This document shows positions 13,900 through 21,929 of a stretch of DNA of 23,561 nucleotides, one piece after another. A program made the position numbers and the translations under genes. This stretch comes from a virus, in IMG/VR virus record IMGVR_UViG_3300044846_000186, positions 1 to 23,561 of that record; one strand, written 5' to 3'. Position 1 is the stretch's first letter. Each line of letters opens with the position of its first letter. Below the pieces are notes generated by a model. It ran no database searches. It saw only the letters and a list, made by a program, of their open reading frames with translations, and was not told the DNA's origin.

Positions 13900-15875
13900 T
13901 GGAAATACAAGTATTGACATTTGCGGAAGCAAAGCAACCGGAATATAAAGAGAAAAAAGGCGAAGGTTATATGCAGTATGGTCAAAACAATGACTATCCG
14001 CAATACTTATTAGACCTATTTAACAAATCAGCAAAGCATAACGCAATTATTCGTGGCAAGGTTAACTACATTGTTGGCAATGGTTGGGCAGGAGAAGAAG
14101 CTTTAGTTAAAAAAGTAAATAGAGAGGAAAGCCTTAACGACCTTACTAAAAAGGTTGCTTTAGATTTAGAACTATTTGGTGGTGCTTATATCCAAGTTAT
14201 TTGGAGTGTTATGGGTGGTCAAGTAGCGGAGTTGTGGCATTGTGATTATACAAAGATTAGAACCAATAAAGACAATACTCAATTCTGGTACAAAGACGAT
14301 TGGAAAGCTACACGCAACCAAGAAAAGGCTGAAATTTACAATGCGTTTAACCCTGCTAACCCACAAGGTGTGCAGATACTTTATGTAAAGGAGTATCGCC
14401 CAGGAATGAACGTTTATAGCCTTCCTGGTTATTTTGGTGCGCTTAACTACATCGAAAGTGATGTTGAAGTTAGTAAGCACGTTTTAGGAAATGCTCAAAC
14501 AGGGTTTTCTGCAAGTAAACTTATTACTTTACCAAACGGAGAACCAAGCCCAGAGGAAAAGCGACTTGTTAGCAGACAGTTCGACAATATGTACACGGGT
14601 GCAGACGGCAAGAAGTATTTACTTGCGTTTGTAAACGATTTAACCCGTAAGCCTATTGTTGATGATTTGGGTGCAAGTGATCTAACTAAAGAGGACTTTG
14701 GTAGAGTAGACGAGTTAATACAAACTAACATATTTTCTGGACATCAAATTACCTCTGCAGAACTTTTTGGTATTGCCGTTCCTGGTCAATTAGGAAACAG
14801 ACAACAGATGCGCGATAGCTACGAAATATTCAATAACACTTATGTACGCTATAAACAAATGCAAATCGAAGGCGTATTTAATATGTTAGGTCAATATGCA
14901 GGTGTAACGGAAGAGTTAAAACTTCAACCGGTAGACCCTATTGGAATTGACTTTAGCGAAAATGTTATTTTACAAGTAGCACCAAAAGAGTGGATATTAG
15001 AGAAGTTAGGAATTGACCCTACACAATACGGAATAGTTGCAGAAACCGAGCAGCCAATGGCAGCAAGTCCTTTAAGTGTGAACGAGCATATTAAAGGATT
15101 GAAAGGTAGGGAATGGCAAAATATGCAGCGTATTATTAGAGATTTTAACAAAGGCAAGATAACAAGGGAACAAGCAAGTTCTATGTTAAAAGGTGGATAT
15201 GCTTTAAGTGATGACGAAGTTTCTACTTGGTTAGGTGCTGAGGAATTAGAATTTAACGAAACTGATTTTCAGGTTTTCTTTGAGTTCGGAGAAGATAGAA
15301 ATGCCTACGAAGTATTTAAAAGCAAGTCAAGATTTAACGATGATACCGACTTTGAAATGTTTGCAGATGTATCGCAGTTACAATCTAACATATTGGACTT
15401 AATTGTTAAAGACAAGCGTATTACTCCAGAGGTAATTGCTGACACTTTAAAAGAAGATGTAGGTGCGGTAAAGCGTGTTATTGATCTATTAATTGAGAAG
15501 GGGTTTATTAAGACAAACGAAGTAAAGCAAGGTAGAGGTATTGATAGTAACGTTATTATAGAAAGGCAATTAACTGCACCTATTGGACAGATTGTTGAAG
15601 CTATAAAGCCACAAACTACGCAAATATTAATTCGTTACTCTTACGAGTGGAAAGCAGGTTTTAACGATAGCGATTTAGATACAAGCAGACCTTTTTGTAA
15701 GTACTTAGTAACCGCTAACAAGTTTTATAGCCGTAGTGAGATAGAGCAAATGAGTGCAAGGCTTGGTTATTCTGTATGGGATAGACGAGGCGGTTGGTAT
15801 ACTAAGCCGGGAACAAACACACATTCTCCAAGTTGCAGACACGAGTGGCGCAGCAATATCGTGAAAAGAAAATAA
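13899..15875 (+). CDS. Portal protein with C-terminal winged-helix and Cys/His extensions
   Basis: The 658-residue product begins with a portal-like region (residues 1 to about 400) showing AIIRGKVNYIVGNGW, LFGGAYIQVIW and the stem-like YVRYKQMQIEGVFNMLGQY. The portal is the dodecameric ring through which DNA passes. Residues about 490-545 (LQSNILDLIVKDKRIT through KRVIDLLIEKGFIKTNE) look like a winged helix. The last 80 residues (RYSYEW at 579, PFCKY with C600, GGWYTKPGTN, C646-R-H648) resemble the C-terminal Cys/His domain of Mu gpF/SPP1 gp7-type minor head proteins. It is longer than usual portals (about 400-550). It overlaps both neighbours by one base and lies after the capsid gene, contrary to the usual order. 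Confidence 0.75.
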   Translation: MEIQVLTFAEAKQPEYKEKKGEGYMQYGQNNDYPQYLLDLFNKSAKHNAIIRGKVNYIVGNGWAGEEALVKKVNREESLNDLTKKVALDLELFGGAYIQVIWSVMGGQVAELWHCDYTKIRTNKDNTQFWYKDDWKATRNQEKAEIYNAFNPANPQGVQILYVKEYRPGMNVYSLPGYFGALNYIESDVEVSKHVLGNAQTGFSASKLITLPNGEPSPEEKRLVSRQFDNMYTGADGKKYLLAFVNDLTRKPIVDDLGASDLTKEDFGRVDELIQTNIFSGHQITSAELFGIAVPGQLGNRQQMRDSYEIFNNTYVRYKQMQIEGVFNMLGQYAGVTEELKLQPVDPIGIDFSENVILQVAPKEWILEKLGIDPTQYGIVAETEQPMAASPLSVNEHIKGLKGREWQNMQRIIRDFNKGKITREQASSMLKGGYALSDDEVSTWLGAEELEFNETDFQVFFEFGEDRNAYEVFKSKSRFNDDTDFEMFADVSQLQSNILDLIVKDKRITPEVIADTLKEDVGAVKRVIDLLIEKGFIKTNEVKQGRGIDSNVIIERQLTAPIGQIVEAIKPQTTQILIRYSYEWKAGFNDSDLDTSRPFCKYLVTANKFYSRSEIEQMSARLGYSVWDRRGGWYTKPGTNTHSPSCRHEWRSNIVKRK

Positions 15876-16405
15876 TGGCATACGTTTATAGACATATTAG
15901 GCTTGATAAAAACGAACCTTTTTACATAGGAATAGGCTCTGATGAAACTTACAATAGAGCTTATTCTATAAAAAGAAGAAATCTTTTATGGAATAGTATA
16001 GTTAGTAGAAGCAAATATGAAGTAGAAATAATAATGGACAATTTGACTTGGGAACAAGCTTGTGAAAAAGAGAAAGAGTTTATATCTATATATGGTAGAA
16101 AAGATTTGAAAACAGGCATATTAACAAATATGACAAGTGGTGGAGAAGGTGTTATCGATAGAGTTGTTACAAAAGAATTTAGAGAAAAATGTATGATTTC
16201 TAAATTAGGAGAACTAAACCCAAGGTATAATAAAAAACCTTGGAATTTTGGAAAAAAATTAGAGAAGTGGAATCATACACAAGAAGTAATTGAAAAAATG
16301 AAAAAGCCAAAAAATAAAACTAATTGTCCTCATTGTAATTTATATGGTGCAGTTAATCAATTAAAAAGATGGCATTTCGATAATTGTAAGTTTAAAACAA
16401 ATTAA
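15875..16405 (+). CDS. GIY-YIG-like homing endonuclease with zinc finger
   Basis: The 176-residue product starts at the ATG of a TAATG overlap with the portal; an in-frame TTG at 15833 lies inside the portal gene and is less likely. The N-terminus VYRHIR...PFYIGIG is a GIY-YIG-type nuclease core, with E79 or E81 in CEKEKEF as a candidate metal-binding residue. A NUMOD3-like DNA-binding segment follows (SKLGELNPRYNKKPWNFGKK). At the C-terminus CPHCNLYGAVNQLKRWHFDNC is a zinc-finger pattern (C-x2-C-x14-H-x3-C) common in phage homing nucleases. It is freestanding, more A/T-rich than its neighbours, and probably a selfish insertion between portal and adaptor genes. Confidence 0.8.
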   Translation: MAYVYRHIRLDKNEPFYIGIGSDETYNRAYSIKRRNLLWNSIVSRSKYEVEIIMDNLTWEQACEKEKEFISIYGRKDLKTGILTNMTSGGEGVIDRVVTKEFREKCMISKLGELNPRYNKKPWNFGKKLEKWNHTQEVIEKMKKPKNKTNCPHCNLYGAVNQLKRWHFDNCKFKTN

Positions 16406-16987
16406 ATGAGCCTAAATACATTATTCATATCTGTACAAAATATAAAAGATAGGTCTGGTCTTCACGCAAATGTTGATGAAAAGCTTGTTCTACCAGAAAT
16501 TAAAACTGCCCAGGACATCTACATCTTACCTGCGCTTGGAAGTGCTTTATACAACAGGCTTCAAGCAGGTATTACGGCTAACAACTTAAACGCTAACGAA
16601 GTTCTTTTATTAGACAATTATATAGCAGATACTTTAGTACACTATGTACTTAGTGAATTACCTATGGGTTTGTCTTACCAGTTCTACAACAAAGGTCTTT
16701 TAAGAAAGGGCGGAGAAAATACCGAGAACCCTTCTATGCAAGATATGATAGACGTAGCTAATAGATATAAGGCTCGTGCTGAGTTCTACAAGCAAAGAAT
16801 GATTAAATACCTAAAAGAATATTCTACAACTTACCCTGAGTACCTTAATCCCGGAAGCGGCATTGATGCAATACACCCTGAGAATGATGCTTACACAACG
16901 AGCATTTGGTTAGGCGATTTTGATTGCTGCGCAGGTAAAAGCTTTGAGGAACTATATCAAGGTAACAGAGGTTGTAGCGACTGCTAA
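16406..16987 (+). CDS. Head-tail adaptor-like protein (DUF6712-like)
   Basis: This 193-residue protein has an N-terminal half MSLNTLFISVQNIKDRSGLH ... KLVLPEIKTAQDIYILPALG followed by helices. That matches my recollection of DUF6712-type head-tail connector proteins in Bacteroidota phages (xLFIS..., LVLPEIKxAQDIYI, ALGSALY). The middle YKARAEFYKQRMIKYLKEY is a long helix. The C-terminus has a cluster of cysteines (DFDCCAGK ... GCSDC), which is unusual for a connector and may bind metal. It follows the endonuclease stop directly (TAA-ATG) and presumably followed the portal before the nuclease was inserted. Confidence 0.55.
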   Translation: MSLNTLFISVQNIKDRSGLHANVDEKLVLPEIKTAQDIYILPALGSALYNRLQAGITANNLNANEVLLLDNYIADTLVHYVLSELPMGLSYQFYNKGLLRKGGENTENPSMQDMIDVANRYKARAEFYKQRMIKYLKEYSTTYPEYLNPGSGIDAIHPENDAYTTSIWLGDFDCCAGKSFEELYQGNRGCSDC

Positions 16988-16989
16988 TT

Positions 16990-17121
16990 ATGAGTAAAGT
17001 AACAACAATAAAAAACCAAAATAAACTTCGTGTTTATTTAGAAAAAATTAAGAATGAGCCTGAGCCTAAACCAAATAACAAAGCAGATAACAACACTCGG
17101 AAACGACCACGAACAAATTAA
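16990..17121 (+). CDS. Putative small basic protein (43 residues)
   Basis: The frame MSKVTTIKNQNKLRVYLEKI ... ends RKRPRTN. It starts 2 nt after the adaptor stop and overlaps the next gene by 68 nt in another frame. It is lysine/arginine-rich with a KNEPEPKPNN linker. It is the only frame filling this 66-nt gap, but a length of 43 residues and the large overlap make it uncertain. Confidence 0.35.
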   Translation: MSKVTTIKNQNKLRVYLEKIKNEPEPKPNNKADNNTRKRPRTN

Positions 17122-17497
17122 CTTTGTTTACTTCGGTGATGTGTGGGAACGTTTAAGCAACGGAGAGGTAACTTACCCTGCTATGTTCTACACGCTAACG
17201 GGTGCAACTATAAACGCTAAAAATATTACTTATAATTTTAGCCTTTATTTTATGGATAGAATGTTAATGGAAGAGACAAACGAAACCGAAGTACTTAGTG
17301 ATATGACTTTAGTCGGTCAAGACATAGTGGCGCAGTTACGTTATCCTAAAGCAATTTGGGATATTGGCGATACTGCACCTTTGACTTACTTTACCGAGAG
17401 CGACCCTGACTATCTTGCAGGAGTTAAGATAGATATTACAATGGAATTACCTTATTTAAACGACAGATGCCAAGTGCCATCGATATACCAATACTAA
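17054..17497 (+). CDS. Putative tail terminator / completion protein
   Basis: This 147-residue mixed alpha/beta protein has a helix (SLNQITKQITTLGNDHEQ) followed by strands (INFVYFGDVWERL, YPAMFYTLTGATI, ITYNFSLYFMDRM) and a C-terminal strand KIDITMELPY. That pattern fits lambda gpU/HK97 gp9-like terminators, which cap the tail tube and join it to the head. It lies between the head-tail adaptor and the tail fibre. No decisive motif is visible, and a different connector component is the main alternative. The ATG at 17054 has the A-rich leader AAAAAATTAAGA. Confidence 0.5.
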   Translation: MSLSLNQITKQITTLGNDHEQINFVYFGDVWERLSNGEVTYPAMFYTLTGATINAKNITYNFSLYFMDRMLMEETNETEVLSDMTLVGQDIVAQLRYPKAIWDIGDTAPLTYFTESDPDYLAGVKIDITMELPYLNDRCQVPSIYQY

Positions 17498-17498
17498 G

Positions 17499-20400
17499 AT
17501 GATAGGAAAAAAAATTAACCAATTAGCTACCGAGTTAGCACCAGTTAGTACAGATTTAACTATTATAGGCGACCCTACAACGGGAGTAAGTAAGAAGATT
17601 ACACTTGCGCAATTAGGTGCGATATTTAGCGGTGCAGTTTCTTTTTATACTAATCTTGCAGCGTTCCCTAATCCGGGAACTATTGACGTTATATACTGCG
17701 CTAAAGACACGCAAAAACTTTATTTGTGGAGTGGCTCTGCTTATGTAGAGGTATTCCCTTCACAAGCTTTATTAGATACCTATCAGCTAAGAAGTGAGAA
17801 GGGCAACGCTAATGGTTATGCTTCTTTAGATAGTGGCGGTAAAGTTCCTATTAGTCAATTACCAAGTTCTATTATGGAATACAAAGGAACTTGGAACGCA
17901 TCTACAAACACACCTACACTTGCAAACGGAACGGGCGACACGGGAGATGTTTACATTTGTAATGTAGCAGGAACAGTAAATTTTGGCGCAGGTAATATTA
18001 CTTTTGCGGTGGGAGATTATGTGATCTATTCAGGAAGTATTTGGCAGCGTTCAAGCGGTGCGGTAGGTACTGTAACAAGCGTAGCATTAACAGTTGGTGG
18101 CGATGCGATAAGCGTATCTGGTAGCCCTTTAACTACAAGCGGAACTTTAGGTTTAGCGTTTAGCGGTACTACATCACAATACATTCGAGGTAATGGTACA
18201 CTTGCTAACTTCCCTACTTCTTTAGTAACAGGAACGGGAACTATAAACAGTGTTACTAAATGGAGTTTTACAAGCGGAGAAATAATTAATAGCAATATAT
18301 ACGATACAGGAAGTGTTATTTACAATAATAACCCTTCCGATGGTCAGTTTGCTTGGCAGTTTAACGGAAGTCAAACAACGGGATTGTCTTATGGTGCTTT
18401 GATTGTAGCAGGTACTAACGCAAGTGATATTGCTTTAAGAATACAAAATGCAAGTTCTACAAGTGAGTACTTTTTTGTGTGGGGAGATGGTAGAGTACAG
18501 ATTAACAATATACCAAACGCTACTACCGATACGGATAAGTTTTTAGTAAGTGATAGCGGAGTTATTAAATATAGAACGGGTGCTGAGTTATTAAGTGACA
18601 TAGGTGGTGCAAGTGCATCGGGTTACGTTCCTTACACGGGCGCAACTGCTAACTTAGATTTAGGAACTCATACTTTACTTGCTGCTAAAGGTACTTTTTC
18701 AAGTTCTGGTAGTGGCGATACAGTTGGAATAACACATTCAAGCGGTAGTGGTATTGCTTTAAATATTACTAAAGGTGGTAATGGCGAAGGCTTATACATA
18801 AACAAAACAAGCGGTTCGGGTAACGCTGCAACAATCATAGGCACTTTAAACGCAACTACTTTAGTTAAGTCGGGCGGTACATCTTCGCAATTTTTAAAAG
18901 CCGATGGTAGTGTAGATAGCACTTCTTACGGCACGGGTTCGGTAACAAGCGTAGGTTTATCTTCTGCAACAAGCGGAGTAACTATTGGCTCTACACCTAT
19001 TACAACAAGTGGAACTATTACTTTAGCTATTGCAACTGCAAGTGGTTCTCAGCAAGGTTTATTATCAAGCACCGATTGGACTACGTTTAACAACAAGCAA
19101 AGTGCTTTAACCAATCCAGTAACGGGTACAGGTACTACTAACTACCTACCTAAGTTTACAGGTACAAGTACAATAGGGAATAGCTTATTAACTGACAATG
19201 GAACAAATATTGGTTTAGGTGTTGCTAACCCAACCGCAGGTAGATTACAAATTAATGTTAGTGATACAACAACTGCTGCACATTTACAAATAGTAGATGG
19301 AACAACTACATTAGCTAATTCATTTGTAACTAATTTTAGAAATGCTAATGATGGAAATGGTAGATACTCTTTATCTTCTTGGCAAGTTCAAAATGCAGTA
19401 GGTAATGACCAAAATGGTTTTATAGGAGTACAATCAGTTTCAGGTGCAGGTGCTTATACACCAAATATAGTTTTTGGACAAAGAACAGGAGCAAGTACTT
19501 ATGCAACAAGAATGACTCTTGACGCTTCAGGCAATTTAGGATTAGGAGTTACACCGAGTGCGTGGGCAAGTGGTTATAAAGTAGCACAATATCAAGGAGG
19601 ATTTTTAGGCTCTGATGGAACTTCATATATTTATTTTGGGCAAAATGCTTATAGTGATGGAACTTTTAAGTATTTAGCAAATGGGTTAGCTACAATATAC
19701 GCCCAAGATGCAGGTAAATATATTTGGTATCAAGCTCCTTCAGGAACGGCAGGTAACGCTATATCCTTTACCCAAGCTATGACGTTAGATGCGAGTGGGA
19801 ACCTTGTAGTTGGCGATACTACTACAAGTGGTAGATTAAGAGTTGTAGGTAATGCTGCTACAAATGGTTTAACAGTTAAATCGGCAGGTAATGGCGGTAC
19901 ATTCCCTTTTAGAGTTACTTGGGCAAATGGTACTGACGGAAGTATGTTGTGTGTCGAGGATAATGGTCGAGTAGGAATTGGAACTACAACTCCTGGTAGA
20001 CAATTAGAAATATATGCAGCTAATGATGCCTATATGAAGTTTAATGGCCAAAGAGCAGGTAATAATGCTTTTACTATCGGTAACGATAATTCAGGATTTA
20101 TTGTATATGATGATACAAATGGAATATATAGATTAAAAATAGCAAACTCTACAGGAGCAGCTACATTCTCAAGTAGTGTAACGGCAAATCAAATAAGCTC
20201 TATTGTTACAAGTGGAACTGCAAGAGTTACAATAGGAGATGGCTCAGTAAGTGGTGGGGCTTTATTAAATTTAGCAGGTGTAAGTGGTGGCAAAACTTGG
20301 TTTATTTCAAGCAACTATAATATTGGCGGTGGTTTAGAATTTATACAATCTACAACAAATGGTGGCACAACTCCGGCAAGTGGTGCTGCTATGCTCATAA

Positions 20401-20588
20401 CAAGTGGGGGTAATATAGAAATAGCAACAGGCTCAATAAAAACAGGAGAACCAGACACGGGTTGGGGAAGAGCAGCAATCAAGATAGGAGCAAGAGTAAG
20501 TGGAACTGCATTCGGAGTTGGCGGTTACTTACCTGTAAGCGTAGACGGAACAGTATATTATATTAATTTAAATAGTTCAACACCTTAA
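17499..20588 (+). CDS. Tail fibre / receptor-binding protein, mosaic
   Basis: This 1029-residue, Gly/Ser/Thr/Asn-rich protein should form a trimeric fibre that binds the host surface. The N-terminus (MIGKKINQLATELAPVSTDL) would attach it to the tail. Two related beta-repeats start near residues 190 and 480 (GTVTSVALT and GSVTSVGLS), and MTLDASGNL appears at 672 and 761. These phrases are widespread in aquatic phage fibres. The C-terminus ends GGYLPVSVDGTVYYINLNSSTP, without the S74 self-cleaving chaperone. Bases about 19230-19730 and 20130-20420 have more A/T-rich, AAT/GGA-type codons than the first half, which suggests exchange of the distal receptor-binding part. Confidence 0.8.
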   Translation: MIGKKINQLATELAPVSTDLTIIGDPTTGVSKKITLAQLGAIFSGAVSFYTNLAAFPNPGTIDVIYCAKDTQKLYLWSGSAYVEVFPSQALLDTYQLRSEKGNANGYASLDSGGKVPISQLPSSIMEYKGTWNASTNTPTLANGTGDTGDVYICNVAGTVNFGAGNITFAVGDYVIYSGSIWQRSSGAVGTVTSVALTVGGDAISVSGSPLTTSGTLGLAFSGTTSQYIRGNGTLANFPTSLVTGTGTINSVTKWSFTSGEIINSNIYDTGSVIYNNNPSDGQFAWQFNGSQTTGLSYGALIVAGTNASDIALRIQNASSTSEYFFVWGDGRVQINNIPNATTDTDKFLVSDSGVIKYRTGAELLSDIGGASASGYVPYTGATANLDLGTHTLLAAKGTFSSSGSGDTVGITHSSGSGIALNITKGGNGEGLYINKTSGSGNAATIIGTLNATTLVKSGGTSSQFLKADGSVDSTSYGTGSVTSVGLSSATSGVTIGSTPITTSGTITLAIATASGSQQGLLSSTDWTTFNNKQSALTNPVTGTGTTNYLPKFTGTSTIGNSLLTDNGTNIGLGVANPTAGRLQINVSDTTTAAHLQIVDGTTTLANSFVTNFRNANDGNGRYSLSSWQVQNAVGNDQNGFIGVQSVSGAGAYTPNIVFGQRTGASTYATRMTLDASGNLGLGVTPSAWASGYKVAQYQGGFLGSDGTSYIYFGQNAYSDGTFKYLANGLATIYAQDAGKYIWYQAPSGTAGNAISFTQAMTLDASGNLVVGDTTTSGRLRVVGNAATNGLTVKSAGNGGTFPFRVTWANGTDGSMLCVEDNGRVGIGTTTPGRQLEIYAANDAYMKFNGQRAGNNAFTIGNDNSGFIVYDDTNGIYRLKIANSTGAATFSSSVTANQISSIVTSGTARVTIGDGSVSGGALLNLAGVSGGKTWFISSNYNIGGGLEFIQSTTNGGTTPASGAAMLITSGGNIEIATGSIKTGEPDTGWGRAAIKIGARVSGTAFGVGGYLPVSVDGTVYYINLNSSTP
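18066..18157 (+). repeat. Tail-fibre internal repeat, copy 1
   Basis: It encodes GTVTSVALTVGGDAISVSGS followed by PLTTSGTLGL and is related to the stretch at 18936-19025, with a shared DNA core GTAACAAGCGTAG. These are beta-strand fibre repeats, presumably from duplication or shared modules. Confidence 0.5.
18936..19025 (+). repeat. Tail-fibre internal repeat, copy 2
   Basis: It encodes GSVTSVGLSSATSGVTIGS followed by PITTSGTITL, the second copy of the beta-repeat at 18066-18157. Amino-acid phase, TTSGT ending and the 13-nt DNA core are conserved. Confidence 0.5.
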
Positions 20589-20590
20589 AA

Positions 20591-20983
20591 ATGGCATTAC
20601 AAACAAAATGGGTAGTGGTTCAAATGGATACCGCACCTTCAGAGGACAAATTAACAGACGTAGTTAAAAGAGTGCATTATCGTTACGAGGGTACAGACGA
20701 ACAATACTTTGCAGATATTTACGGAGTATTGTCTTGCGAAACACCTTCGGAAACTGATTTTACTGCTTACGAAGATTTAACTTACGAGCAAGTATGTACT
20801 TGGTTAGAAGCAGGTCTTAACGTAGAAGCTATGGACTTAAACTTAGCTACACAAATTGAGAACCTTAAAAACCCACCAATTGTAAATTTACCTTTGCCGT
20901 TTAGTAATCCACAATTATCTTTACAAACAAAAAACAATGAAAATGAAGTACAAACAACTATTACAATTAGTCAGGAGCATTAA
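20591..20983 (+). CDS. Small tail-fibre-adjacent protein (DUF7936-like)
   Basis: This 130-residue protein, MALQTKWVVVQMDTAPSEDK, reads with WVVVQMD and DVVKRVHYRYEG strands, then FADIYGVL, TPSETDFTAYEDLTYEQVCTWL, and a proline-rich NPPIVNLPLPF tail. This layout resembles short proteins found beside tail-fibre genes in many environmental phages, which I associate with DUF7936. The function is unknown; a fibre-associated virion protein is a guess. It starts 3 nt after the fibre stop with no Shine-Dalgarno sequence and overlaps the next gene by 47 nt in another frame. Confidence 0.55.
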   Translation: MALQTKWVVVQMDTAPSEDKLTDVVKRVHYRYEGTDEQYFADIYGVLSCETPSETDFTAYEDLTYEQVCTWLEAGLNVEAMDLNLATQIENLKNPPIVNLPLPFSNPQLSLQTKNNENEVQTTITISQEH

Positions 20984-21329
20984 TGCAGTAATTGAAAACC
21001 AAGAAACAAAAGTAGCTAAGAAGCTTGTAAAAGTTTATGAGAAGGTTAAAAAGTACCACGAAGATTACAACTCACAAGTTGAGGAACTTCGTTTGGATAA
21101 CGCTTCAGTAGACGAAAAAGGCATTTTAGTACTTACAGAAAAAGGAGATTACAAGTTCTCAAAAGAAGGCATCAAGAAGCTTACCAAAGATATTGAAACC
21201 TTAAATGATAAAGAATTTGATTTTCAAATAATTAACGTAGTCAATCCACAAGGTCTCGAGGACTTTACTTTTTTAGAAGATTGGACTACTGGCATCGAAT
21301 TTAACAAACAAGAAGACATAGAACTATAA
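20937..21329 (+). CDS. Small helical phage protein (DUF1617-like)
   Basis: This 130-residue protein starts MKMKYKQLLQLVRSINAVIE, with a second in-frame ATG two codons later at 20943. Residues about 5-55 form a charged helical hairpin (KVAKKLVKVYEKVKKYHEDY), then come a strand pair GILVLTEKGDYKFS and a helix EGIKKLTKDIETLN. The general pattern resembles the DUF1617 phage protein family, whose role is unknown. The overlap with the previous gene suggests coupled translation. It directly precedes the lysis genes (stop TAA, then ATG). Confidence 0.55.
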   Translation: MKMKYKQLLQLVRSINAVIENQETKVAKKLVKVYEKVKKYHEDYNSQVEELRLDNASVDEKGILVLTEKGDYKFSKEGIKKLTKDIETLNDKEFDFQIINVVNPQGLEDFTFLEDWTTGIEFNKQEDIEL

Positions 21330-21500
21330 ATGGAAAGTAACCACCAAGCAGACCAATCAACAATCGTATCAGTAGTAAGTGCTACAATAAGCATTACAAG
21401 TATTCAACCACTATTCACATTGATTGCAAGTTTGGTGGCTATTGTTTCTGGAGCAATGGCTATTCGCTACTACTACAAAATGACTAAGAAACTAAAATGA
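21330..21500 (+). CDS. Putative holin-like membrane protein (56 residues)
   Basis: The frame begins MESNHQADQSTIVSVV and has a hydrophobic region from about residue 11 to 46, enough for one long or two short membrane helices. A basic tail (RYYYKMTKKLK) would remain in the cytoplasm. Its ATG follows the previous stop immediately and its TGA overlaps the next ATG (ATGA). Size, topology and position at the head of the lysis genes fit a holin, which forms the membrane lesion that releases the endolysin. The small protein at 23311 is a competing candidate. Confidence 0.6.
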   Translation: MESNHQADQSTIVSVVSATISITSIQPLFTLIASLVAIVSGAMAIRYYYKMTKKLK

Positions 21501-21928
21501 GATTAATTCTTTTAGCCTTATTACTTACTTCGTGTGCTTCAGTTAAGAAGGCATCGGAGCGTTTAGATAGCACTGTTGTTAAAACTTTTGACTCGGTGCG
21601 TGTAGTCGTTTTAGATAGCGTAACTAAAATAGTAGAAAAGGAAGAGTATTTTACCAAGACAATAACTTACTACGATACTTTATGGCTTACTAAGGACAGT
21701 ATGATAACTATTCCTAAGTATACCGAGACCTACACAAGAGGCACAAAAGAGAAACAAACTGATAGTAAGCAGACCAAGACGGACTCAATGGCTCTTAATC
21801 GCACAGAAAGTACTCAAATTTCGAAGATAATTAAAACTAAGGATAAGTCATTCAGCGAATTCTATAAGGCTCTAATTGCGCTTATATTGATAATTACGCT
21901 AATCTTATTCTTTTGGAAACGTAAATAA
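21497..21928 (+). CDS. Putative unimolecular spanin (lipoprotein plus C-terminal helix)
   Basis: This 143-residue protein has a lipoprotein signal MRLILLALLLTSC with the lipidated Cys at 13, a long polar periplasmic part rich in Thr, Ser and Lys, and a C-terminal membrane helix (about 122-140: KALIALILIITLILFFW) ending WKRK. Lipid anchor at one end and inner-membrane helix at the other is the layout of u-spanins such as T1 gp11, which fuse inner and outer membranes in the last lysis step. No acidic export signal (LES) follows the Cys, so periplasmic-facing retention is expected. Its start overlaps the holin-like gene stop. The spanin role is inferred from topology and context. Confidence 0.6.
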   Translation: MRLILLALLLTSCASVKKASERLDSTVVKTFDSVRVVVLDSVTKIVEKEEYFTKTITYYDTLWLTKDSMITIPKYTETYTRGTKEKQTDSKQTKTDSMALNRTESTQISKIIKTKDKSFSEFYKALIALILIITLILFFWKRK

Positions 21929-21929
21929 T

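Noticed and set aside
15833-15875. Extended N-terminus of the homing endonuclease from a TTG at 15833
   Set aside because: It would add 14 residues overlapping the conserved end of the portal gene. The ATG at 15875 with a TAATG overlap matches the coupling seen across the window.
18026-18922. Several minus-strand frames opposite the tail fibre
   Set aside because: They mirror the Thr/Ser/Gly repeats of the fibre and have no motif, leader or operon partner.
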